From positions 4,277,527 to 4,341,526 of the forward strand of contig CM043870.1 in NCBI GenBank assembly GCA_023846275.1: DNA of 64,000 bases, read 5' to 3'. This document shows, one piece after another, positions 53,801-64,000 of the stretch. This DNA comes from Vanilla planifolia (taxonomy: Eukaryota; Streptophyta; Magnoliopsida; Asparagales; Orchidaceae). Position 1 is the first letter of the stretch, and the number at the start of each line of letters is the position of its first letter. Both the position numbers and the translations under genes were made by a program. The notes under the pieces were generated by a model that did not search any database, was not told the origin of the DNA, and was given only the letters and a program-made list of their open reading frames with translations.

Positions 53801-56800
53801 ATTCTTGCTTCACGTGCTCCATATACTTGTTGGTTACTTATAAGCTTAACATGTGTTACATGCTTACTATATTATTATTAGTGGTCTTTTATTGGAAATG
53901 ATTAATGTTAATCAAAGGGGTTTCATGGGTGAAACTTTTTTAAATGCAAACCATATTTATATACCTATTGATCATTATCGAGAATATTATATTTTACTTC
54001 ATCTACTTATTATTGTGAATTTAATTTATAAATATAACTTGTCATCACATGAGGATAAATTATAGCATTTCACATAAGCATTAAAATGAATAAGAGAAAT
54101 AAAACAAAATGGGTATTAAATATAAGTTTTCTTAAGAAAAATATATAATTCATATAATAAAGTAAATTAAGTGAGTTACTTAGGTTGAAAAGAGTCTACA
54201 AGAGTATCCTATACTTATTATCACATAAAAGAAATTTAAATCCAAAAAATTGATTAAAAGGTGTTACTTATGCTAAGAGGGACCTATGAGAATGAATCTC
54301 AATATTTGCCAAAATATTATAAGATGTTACTTATACTATATGAGACTATTGAGAATGCACCTTATGATTTGATAAGTGAAATCAATATAACAAAAGAAAT
54401 TTGTAAACTTAAATATTAATGGATCGTTGATAACAAAGAAAAAAAATAAATGAATTAATGAAAATAATAAATGTGCAATAAGTATGCTTGTTTATAAGAT
54501 ATAATGCATTACATTGGGACATAAAGTGAAAGTATTTTATAGCTATGCTTGTTTATAAGCTTAATTTTATGATATTATATATGTTATGATATGTTGATTG
54601 AGCACATGACATGACTTCAAGATATAATGCCTTGTATGAATGTTATACAATTTTTGCCTATTAAGCTACTACCAATTAGCTTAGTCTTTTGTTGGCATTA
54701 ATAATTTTAGGAAAAATAGAATATATTTCATATGACTACAAGAAAGCATTAAGAGAGCATTGTTATTAGTTCACCTAGTTTGTTTGTTTTTATTTTGGCT
54801 TTGTTTGCATTAATAATACTATATTATTCTTTTTATAATAGCAGTTACATGAGTTATATTCTGATTCTTTTATTTTATTTTGATATGATGGTTATAAGTT
54901 GAACTCAATCTTAAAAAACAATTATAATATCTTTTATGCTATTTTATTTATATTCAATATTTGATTGTTAAAAAAAATTAAAAAAAAGTCAATAACACCA
55001 AAATAAGCATCATATGCGAGGTAATAAGGAGGTTAGTAAAGGACAATAATGATAAAAAAAGAGAAAGAAGATAATAGGGACTAAAGAGACAAGAGAAAGG
55101 AGTAAGATAGGTGATGTTGGGCTCAAAAGAAAAAGCAAGAAAAAAGAGGATAGAAGAGGCTAAAGGATGCAAAGTTCAAGAATAATAAAAGAGAGAAGAA
55201 AATATCCTACAATTAAGCAAATAAGATTGTGATCATGTTTAGTTGAATTTAAATAACTCTATTTCTTAAAAGTTATTATTTATATATAAAGATATTAAAA
55301 TAATAATAATATATTATGAAGTGTATTATAAGCTCAAATTTTGTTAAAAATATTATTTGAGCATATAAATAAGAAAAATTCTAAAGATGAGTCTAATATC
55401 ATTAAGTTTGTAGTTTCTGGAGATCTAAAAAAATTATTATAAATTTTATAAGATTTAGATATAATTTTAATTAAAAAATAACATTTAAGATATATTTATA
55501 ATTTCTTAAATTTTGAATTTCAATTTATGTTAAAATTGATTGGAGGAGAATAGATTTATAAATAAGAAAAAATTCACTATTTTAGGGTAGATATATAATT
55601 ATGAGAATGCCAATATAATTATAATTGGCTTGATGGATAATATATTTACAAAAAAAATAAAATGTTAGAGGGGTAGAATATTAATTTTTACTCTTATGAT
55701 TTCCACCAACCTATTATGACCAATTGGCACTGCTACAAAAGTGTATTTCAACAACAAATATTTGGCTAAAGTAAATGCAACACCGATAATTGATTATAAA
55801 AATTATTTTTCTAATGCTTATGCACATAATCCAATCAAACTCATGTTTTTCCAAATCTTGTGAATTATGTATTAAGATTCTTATAAAAGCTAATGATGAG
55901 ATATCAGGTTCAAGTCTTTACGTGAGGTTGTCGGGAGCTCAAGTGTGTAGGAACCTTTGGAGAACTAAGCAGTGTCAATGAAAACTATTAAGAGGAGGTA
56001 AGCCTATGAGGTTATCGATTATTGCCTTACAATTTTTGGCTAGTAAAGGAGATGAAGCAGCTTGGGTAGAAAAATAAAATTGTTAAAAAGAAGGAGAAGC
56101 TACAAAACCTTTGGGGAAAGCTTTGTTGTAGCTTGAGGACGAAAAGAAGAACTATAAGGAAAAAACAAAGGAAAAAAACAGTAGCTAATTAAGAAGAGGT
56201 ATGCATTTAAAAAATTATTTGTCAAATTTCTTTTTATTTTTAAGTAAATAATAGCATGGTTGCATTTAGGTTTAAGTAACAATCGTATCTACAATAATAT
56301 GGATTCAAAATTAAGTGAATTAATTTGCTTTGAATTGAAACTAAGAGGTTGAGAAAACTAATTGTTTATGTGTAATATACTAATACATCATACGAACAAC
56401 TAAAAGCCTAACAAGGATAAGAGTTGTAAGGCCATGATGATGGGGTTGTATGAGATTTTTAATGGAATCATACTATAGCAATACCATTGGGTGTACCAGT
56501 ATAAGAATAATTAAGTTATTGTTCAGCTATTAAGTTTATCACACATGAACGATGTGGGTATAATACTCTAGTGAGCATTTATTACTCATACCTTTCAACT
56601 GAGTCAAAAATCTTTTTCTCTTGATCATACTTGTATGATAACTGATGTTATATCTTACGATCAATTTTTTCTCTATCTCTCTATCAGACTCATCTCATCT
56701 CTTGTGGCAATGCACTGTGCAATACTTGGTCATACTAATATAATGTTCCAAATCATACTATGCGATCCTTTTCAACTTATTTAGCTCACTTACACATTTT

Positions 56801-59279
56801 ATTGTATTATATAATTTACTTCATTATAGTGTATAATGACTTTACAAAAATTTCAAATTCTACAATAAATTTATAAAAAGTTTTCTAAAAATTCTAAAGC
56901 TATAAGTAACTTATTTTTTTCGTTTTACAATCGAAGATGTTATACCTAGTTTAAATTTATACATGTTTCTTACAAACATATAACAAAACATATATTTTCT
57001 TGAAAGTTAGTAGACAATCATATGTTATCTTGTGCCTACTTAATTAGTGAACATACAAATCATGTGTATCATTTAATGCAAGTAATATAGGTATAGCTTA
57101 CGAAATGATATAACTTGATAACAAACATATCTAACTTAGATCATGCCGGCACTTTATAATACATCATATTATTAATTGTAAGCACATATATAAACATGCT
57201 AAGATGCCAACATAATGTCATGCTATTAAATATCAACACATTAAATATATGCACATATAATTTTGTCAAAAGTCTACCTTAATGTTTTATACATACCTCT
57301 TTCTCTTTCATTGATGTTTTTGCAAAATTACAAAGAACAATTGTTGATTTCCTCATTTCCCTAATCCATCCTAATGAAGAAGAGGTAATAATTATTATTC
57401 TTTGAACCCTAGATCTTATGACCATACAAGGAGACGTAATAATGCAAGAACAAGATAATTTCTAAGCCTAAGAGAAACTTACTAAATCACCACATCAGTT
57501 AGAAAGAATCTTTATTTGCTTTTTTTGTTGTTTCATTTCTTTCTTTTTTGGTTCCAAGCTCCAACTCTTTCAAAGTCATTTAATTCTTCTCATTCCCCCC
57601 AAATAAACATATCAAGAAGGTAGTGAGCTTGGTTTGGTTTAATAACTATTAGATGCATGTCAAAAATTGCAAATTGAAATCACAAATAAAAAAAATCTAA
57701 TTCTAGGGTTTAAGGAACCCACCCAAAAGCTTCACATCAGAAGAAAATGTTAGTCCTCCTCTTCCTCTGCATAATATATCTTCTTTCACAACTTTGTTTC
57801 CCCTATTTTTCTTCTCACAACACAAATCTCTCAGCTTAATTCTGGAATTCCATATCATAGGGCCCCTCCTCACAATGATCTGCTAGTGTTCAAAAATAAG
57901 AAAGCCTCAATAGAAGGTGAAAGAAAAATTAGAGTTCCACAAAGGTATCCAACTAATGCACATGAGTGGAAGGAGAAGATTCATCGACAAGTTTGAGTTA
58001 GCATTGGAAAATTAAGGTAGATAATTACGGATTTATATCTTTTTAAGGTAATTATTTGTGTGGTATTAATCCTTAGTTATAATAATTTATTTGATGATAA
58101 TAAATCTTAATTATTTTTAATAAACTTGGTTTAGTAAATTTTTAGATTCAAAATAGTTTGTGCTCGTATTCATGAGATAATTTTAAATAGAAGAGAAGCA
58201 AAAGTAAATTCTTGTCAAGATCATCTTAGTTAGAGTGACAAATTACCATGAGATATTTTTTTATATTACTTTATGTTACTTCAATTTTATTTTTAGAAAG
58301 TTAATTTAATTAAATTATTCCTTCAAGACACATAAAAACTTAAATTAATTAAATTATATTCTAATAAACATATCCAATATATTTGATCCAATATGCTAAA
58401 TTTGCATTTCTTAATTATTTAGTCAACATCCCAAAATTGTTTTTCATAAATAATTAAAAAAAGAAATAAGTAAATAATAATAATAACCTAGTTCTAAGAC
58501 ACCTAAACTATTTTTAATTACCACTCATTGTTTGTCATTTTCTATAGTAATCATGTCGGGGCATCACTCTTGAACCCTTTTAGAATAATTTCAGATGAGA
58601 GCATTAATCTCAAAATCAACATTTTTTAACATGTTACTAGTAAGCGTGAGTGATTAAATCCCAAACATACAAGGGGGTAGCCAACCTTGAAATTAGGCTA
58701 TCCCTAAAACACATTAGAATTCTTATATGGAGAAAATAGCTTGGCAAATACACCAAGTGAGACTAAAACTAGTTGTTTTTTACACGACAAACTTGTGAAT
58801 TACGGGAGTGATATAAGCTATCTAATTGCACATTCCATGATTGAACTATCACCACCTTATCTGATTTTTCAAAGGTGCTAATTCTATTAGCCATCCGATC
58901 GCTCAATTTTATGATCGCATGTCCGAATTTCATTCTCTCAAAAATTTAAATCTTGTATTTAGATCAATTTAGATCTAATGACCTATATTGATTTCATATT
59001 TCTAAAAAAACATTTGTTAAATCACATTCATTTGATTGCACAATCTTTTGGATCAATTTGTCATGGTTTCTTTTTGATCTAATGGCTCAAGTGCAACAAT
59101 TTGTTTAGCCATTATTTCAAGTAATTAGGATATATTATTTAAATATTAATTTCCAAAAAAATTATACTAAAATTGGAGAATGTTAATGACTTATTGGGTG
59201 TTTGGTAAGTGCTTTTCGTCATTACAAAATGCATATAAATAGGGGAATTCTTGAACAATTTTTAGTTGATGAAAATTGA
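50801..59279. other. AT-rich intergenic region, no gene recognised
   Basis: About 8.5 kb with very low GC and only short, low-complexity open frames. I saw no tRNA, snRNA, retroelement domain or long repeat. A weak hairpin (GGGTAGCC/GGCTATCCC) lies at about 58,675-58,705. Heavily decayed transposons may be present below my detection. Confidence 0.45.
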
Positions 59280-59790
59280 TGCATCTTATATTAAGATTTC
59301 TATTAAGGTCTAAATTAGAGCCTATAATACTAAAGATGCTTAATAGATTATTAAAAAAATATGAAAACATATTATATACTAATCAGGGTTAGATGACATG
59401 TGTGATATTTTAGTTATTCAAATATTAACTTTTCAAAACTTGTAGTATAAATTATTAAGTTGATTAAGTAACAACACCTTAAGTATTAAGTATAAAATTC
59501 TATAAAATAATTTCTTTTATATTTAATTTCATACATATAAAATAGATAATTTAAGATAAACTCTATTTATATTACTTCAATAAAAAATAACAACTCTAAC
59601 TTTAGATTATTATTTAGAAAATAGAAGTTGCTGAAAGGGCACACCTTTTGATGACGATGTCTTATAGTTCCGTAAGTATTGATGTTTGGATCTCCTAAGG
59701 ATAAAAAGATAATATGATGATGATTTTAGATAGTAGAGAAGCTTGGGGTGTTAATAAAAGCAAGAATGTGTTTGTTTACTGGCTCTTTTG
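59280..59790 (-). repeat. 3' LTR of the gypsy element (visible homologous part)
   Basis: It begins TGCATCTTAT and aligns base by base with the copy at 63528 (for example TAATAGATTATTA and CTCTAACTTTAGATTATTAT). By eye the two copies are about 75-80% alike, indicating an old insertion. The LTR probably continues to about 59,950. The five bases outside are ATTGA; the matching target copy would lie past the window. Confidence 0.75.
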
Positions 59791-60759
59791 AAGGAAGGAC
59801 TCTCACATTCAATCCTTGTCTCTCATAAGAGATATGGTTTGTGGCTCTCTCGGTGGAAGGTCTCTCATCTTCGATCTTTGTCTCTCACAAGAAAAGTTAG
59901 AATTTCTCTAACTAGAGTTGAACATGCACATTTTGTTCATAAAGGAAAAAATACACAAATAAAATAAATTTTAATTCCATTATTTTTCATCTTCTACAGT
60001 ATGTTGAGATTTTTAATTTTTAGAGACCAAAAAGATTTATTAGTAGTTTTTTTTAAGAAATGAAAAAAATAAAAAAAATAAAAAAATATAATTAAATTAA
60101 GTAGTTTTCAAATTGGTCATGCATTTAGGGTAACGATAACAATGAGTAGCAAAATAGTGGGTGCAAAATGACGGGGCGAGCGATGTGGTAGAGTAGTTGA
60201 TTTGATTTTTGGGTTGGCATAGGTGAGGCAGAATAGAATGGATCGATTGGACTAATGGGTTGGTGTGGGTTGTCTTAGGTCGAGCATGGGTCAAAAGTGT
60301 TCTCAGGTCAATTTGGGTCACACAGATGCACCGACACTTAGATAATGACAATGATTACTAATGGTGACAGTAGGCAACAGTGGATGATGGTAAGTGACAA
60401 AATCGATAAAAAGTTTAATTTTAAGCATTGTTTAAATAATTTTTAACAAAAATTTGTACTAGTGGATTTTTGGAACTTGGCAATACTAGTGGAAATGTGC
60501 TTGTGAGCTAATGTTAGGTGCTCTTACATCATCCTTCTTATGCTTGAGAGAGCTCAGCTCGATAGTATCGAGGTGATGGGCACAGTAGTGTTCTAACAGG
60601 TGTGGCGTAATATAATTTAGGTCATCATAAATGAGGAATTCTTGATTGGAGGTTTAGCTTTCAATGATTTAAAATATTTTTAAGTTTACAATATTTGATT
60701 AGAATTATCTCATGATCTAAAATTTTCTTCACATTTATCTTTTTTTACTCTCAAAGCTA

Positions 60760-61070
60760 ATATGGTGATAATAATAGATTCTCTCAACATAAGAGAATCT
60801 AACTCAAATGACTCACTAGGTATTGCATATGGTATATTATAAGGGACTAAATATTTAATATTAAAGGTTGTATTAATCTCATACACTTTTAACAAATCCA
60901 ACATATATACATTAGTTCCTAGTTTTTGAATATTCTTAAAAACTTCAGCTTCACATATTTGTAATTTTTTATAAGCTTTGAGAAAGAATTATTCTAACAT
61001 AACTCTAATTATAATATAATATCTTTTATAAAATTTCTTAATATTTCTTTGAATATTTATTAGTCTTTTG
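60760..61070 (-). pseudogene. Integrase C-terminal (GPY/F-type) remnant
   Basis: Minus strand: AYKKLQICEAEVFKNIQKLG, then TNVYMLDLLKVYEINTTFNI, then KYLVPYN. This is the well-known integrase tail 'KxxGPxxILxKxxxNAYxLxLP....SPxFNVxDLxPY'. It lies only about 80 bp from the post-protease linker, so the intervening pol is absent. Confidence 0.7.
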
Positions 61071-61389
61071 TATATTTTTTTTGTTTAGATTAATTTTTTC
61101 AAATATTGTTTTAGGTTGAAAAAGAGATATGAGCAAAGATAAAAGTCTAAAAGTTTATTGGTAAGAAAATAAGATCAATAGACGACATTGACTTATTACC
61201 ATAATTCTGTATCATAAGTAATATGTCTAGTAAGTTAGTGGCTAACTTTTGAATTACTAAAAACCAAACTAAGTCTTCTTGATCAAGAGTCTTCATAACT
61301 TGGGGTGATGTAATTAAGCTTAAAATCTTTTTCTTTTCCTTTTCTTTATCCATGGGCTTAGAATTTTCTATAGATTTGTTATGCTTAAG

Positions 61390-61990
61390 TGATTAGGGTT
61401 TCTTATGAGATGGAGCAGGGCATAATGTGATAGTCTTTCTTTCATAAATAAAAGCACACTTGTTAGTCTTACCCTTCAAAGTTGCATTCTTATCAAAAAG
61501 CCATGGTCTTACAAGGATAAGATGACTTGTACAGATATAACAACCTTGTTGATATACCTCCCAATTTTAATAATACATAACATCAGTGCTTAATGGGTGT
61601 AGAGGTTTTATTTATCTATAAAATAGGGTAAAGGTTTGTGTATTCTAATAAAGAAGTTTCAATTTGCTTAACAACCTGAGAGGTTATCGCATTAATGTAA
61701 TTGCCATTATATGTGATCATCTTATATGATTTTTTTTCTTAATTTTTATACTGATACTAAAGATATTGGCACACTTCTAATCATCTTATGGTTATAGGTT
61801 TGTAAGGGTATGCCTAACCATGTAATTTTTTATGTTTTTTAATTCTGGCTTAACTTTCTCATTATGTAGTATATTTTCTTCTTATTTTGACTCTTCTTAG
61901 TCATTAATACTTTTTAGGTTCATAGTCATGGATCTCTTTAGATACTTTGCAATTATATATCCCTTTTCATGACACTTAAAATAGATGGTT
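61390..61990 (-). pseudogene. Zinc-knuckle and protease remnant
   Basis: A CCHC knuckle is recognisable as YFKCHEKGYIIAKY, with three of its four ligands changed to Tyr. The protease active-site region reads TYNGNYINAITSQVVKQIE in place of D-G-G/S. The conserved ILVRPWLFDKNATLKGKTNK segment follows (normally LGRPWxFD). The catalytic Asp appears lost. Confidence 0.65.
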
Positions 61991-62279
61991 CTAGATTTTA
62001 TCAGTTAACTTAAAAAAGATTATGAAAAAGTGGGTGGTAATTAAGGTTTGAGAGGATTAAAAACTATGGTGGATGAGGTAGATGAAGTGCGACTATGAGT
62101 GGGTAAAGAAATTATGGTGCAAGCCTTTAAAAGGAATAGCTCATCATTTCTCTTAAAATAGAAAGTTCTACTTTTTTCAAATTTCTAACTATGTGATAAG
62201 CTTTCTCTGAATTAGTAATATTTCTCAAGTCAAGCTTAGCCTATATTTATTCCTTTAAACCTACCTAAAATAAGATAAT

Positions 62280-62740
62280 ACTATACACTTAGGTTCATTT
62301 ATATCATACATAAGTTTATAATCTTCAAACTTATTAATATATTTCTTAATAAATCGACCACATTAGGAAAACCTTTGCTATTTATCTAATATTTTGAGAT
62401 TATAGGTTATTGGAACAAACCTATTGTACGATCTAACTTTAAAATTTCTAAGTTTGGGGTACCTCTTCATCATTGCTAGTATATTATCGTTCTAAGTTTT
62501 TAAGAAACCTATGAGTAACATTAGTGAGTTTAGTCTTAATAAATTGATATTTGTTTACTCACTCATTTGGTACAAATCTAAATAATCATCTATATTAGTT
62601 TGTCAATCTATGTAATCCTTAGGATCATAACTATCATAAAAAATTGAGACATCCAATTTTACATTAAAGATATACTCTCTATCTCAATACATCTTAAGTA
62701 TTTTTTTCTCACTAGATATATCTAAATCATCATTTTAGTC
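62280..62740 (-). pseudogene. gag remnant
   Basis: Minus-strand reading includes VSIFYDSYDPKDYID, then TNIDDYLDLYQMSE, and further on FLKNLER, NDEEVPQTWEILK and INKFEDYKLMYDINEPK. The order is that of Ty3/gypsy gag (FxGxxxPxxYLxW ... TWxxMK ... Y...F..L), with many stops. Confidence 0.65.
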
Positions 62741-63508
62741 TAACTCATTAGAAGTTTTATTTCTTCTTTAATAGTCATGATTTCTCTTATGAATTTCTTG
62801 ATCAGATTCACTAGAAGAATAATTATGTCTTTTATGATTTATACATCTTTTAGGATTTTTTTTCTTCTAAATCATTGGATGTGTCTCTTCTTTTGTTATT
62901 ATCTCTTTCTCTTATAGGATTTTGGTCTATATTGTTTGTTTAAGAAGATTTTTCTAAGCATCTAAGTGAGTTGTGCTGGTGATTAGGATATTTTTAACAT
63001 GGGATTTTAGTTTAATTTTTATTTTTGATTTTAAATCAATTCTTAACTTGATTTATCATTTGATAAAACATACCAGATCTTATGATCATAAAAAGATTTA
63101 TCAAATAAGGAGATATCAAGGAAAATAAAGTGAGAATCTTTTTTAAATAAAAAGTTATGAAAGTAAAGTTATCATAGTTATAGACCACCAAAGATAAGAT
63201 AGATTGTGCTTCTAGAAAAATAACAAGTGATCAATGTCTCATTTTTGCTAGAGCACCTCCTAAAAAGAATAAAAAAGTTCTCCAAGAAATATAATAAAGA
63301 GTCATATGATTACTTTTATACCACATTCTAAGACAAAAGTTTATCCAAAATTAGTTAAGGATTTTTTAATGGATAAACTAAGCAAAAAAAATTTCTCTTT
63401 TTAGTAAAAAATAATATTATCTAATACCAAAGTTGATATAGAATAAAAAATTATATTCTATAATACCAAAATGAAATATACTAAAAAAATTTTATTACAA
63501 AACTATAA

Positions 63509-63525
63509 GCTTTGATACCAAAGTT
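63509..63525 (-). other. Primer-binding site (tRNA-iMet type)
   Basis: The minus strand reads TTTGGTATCAAAGC, one base off the common plant site TGGTATCAGAGC. It lies 2-4 bp inside the 5' LTR end. Confidence 0.75.
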
Positions 63526-63527
63526 AA

Positions 63528-64000
63528 TGCAGTGTAGACTTTGATTTTTATCAAGATCTAAATTGAAGCTTATAATACTAGATACGTTTAATAGATTATT
63601 AAAATATATAAAAAGATAGTATACTCTAATCAATATTAGATAACATATATGATAATTTAGAATTATTCAAGATTAGTATTCTAAAACTATAACGTGGATC
63701 ATTAAGTTAAGTAGGTGACAATACCTTAAACAATAAATATAAAATCCTATAAAATAGTTCTTATCACCTCCAATTTTACACATAAAATATATAATTTAAG
63801 AAAAAATTTATGTATAATATTTAATAAAAAATATCAACTCTAACTTTAGATTATTATTTAAAAAATAAAAGTTACTAAAAGGGTACACCTTTTTGGTGTT
63901 GATACCTTATAGTTCCATAAACATTGACTTTTGAAGCACCAAAGGGTAAAAAGATAATGTGGTGGTGATTAGGCTTAGTAGGGAAGCTTGAAGGTGTTTG
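63528..64000 (-). repeat. 5' LTR of the gypsy element (truncated by window)
   Basis: It begins TGCAGTGTAG on the plus strand, directly next to the primer site. The shared blocks ATCTAACTTTAGATTATTATTT-like, TAGTTCC(A/G)TAA and GGGAAGCTT / AGAGAAGCTT align with the copy at 59280 over its whole visible length. The outer end lies beyond 64000. Confidence 0.8.

Larger units (their letters stand above)
59280..64000 (-). mobile_element. Internally deleted Ty3/gypsy LTR retrotransposon (partial at window end)
   Basis: Two diverged direct repeats (59280 onward and 63528 onward) flank a 3.5-kb interior. The minus strand carries, in order, a Met-type primer site, gag (about 62,300-62,740), a decayed zinc knuckle (about 61,940-61,985), protease (about 61,390-61,735), a linker (61,240-61,330) and then directly the C-terminal integrase region (60,760-61,070). 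RT, RNase H and integrase catalytic core are missing. All frames contain stops. The 5' LTR runs off the window. The C-terminal wording fits a GPY/F-type chromovirus. Confidence 0.78.

Noticed and set aside
1..64000. CRISPR arrays, operons or phage-like modules
   Set aside because: None seen. Spliced genes, snRNA promoters and retrotransposons show this is plant nuclear DNA.

Overview
The window is plant nuclear DNA, very probably from a flowering plant. It is AT-rich, its genes are split by GT-AG introns, it carries plant-type U2 snRNA promoter elements, and it contains a lumenal pentapeptide-repeat protein typical of chloroplasts. The long introns and gene spacers are filled with decayed LTR and non-LTR retrotransposons. 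I cannot name the species.

Layout. (1) 1-3.2 kb: two families of local tandem duplications, then the last coding exon of a thylakoid-lumen pentapeptide-repeat protein (+), followed 100 bp later by an intact tRNA-Pro(UGG) gene. (2) 4.1-9.2 kb: a three-exon gene (+) for a 192-residue basic protein with a mitochondrial-type leader. Its 3.5-kb first intron holds an antisense remnant of LINE (L1-type) ORF1. (3) 11.5-11.76 kb: a U2 snRNA gene (+) with USE and TATA box. (4) 14.7-50.8 kb: one very long gene (-), the ribosome-biogenesis factor TSR1. I could assemble 21 coding exons with consistent splice phases into a complete 788-codon reading frame over 33.6 kb, and infer a noncoding first exon about 2 kb further upstream. 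Three introns (7.6, 6.8 and 9.5 kb) carry most of the length. They hold a decayed Ty3/gypsy element in the same orientation as the gene, with an unrelated block between its RNase H and integrase, an RTE-clade LINE in antisense, a possible LINE 3' fragment, and a large ATATGT microsatellite. (5) 50.8-59.3 kb: AT-rich spacer without a recognisable gene. (6) 59.28-64.0 kb: a Ty3/gypsy element (-) with two diverged LTRs, a Met-type primer site, decayed gag and protease, and an integrase C-terminus. The reverse transcriptase, RNase H and integrase core are deleted.

The genes are unrelated housekeeping functions: chloroplast lumen, mitochondrion, pre-mRNA splicing, tRNA and 40S ribosome assembly. 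There is no operon-like or defence-like cluster, and I found no convincing new biological system. The most informative observations are the transposon-expanded but intact TSR1 gene, the perfect inverted USE at the U2 promoter, the two structurally rearranged gypsy elements, and the layered tandem duplications near the left end.
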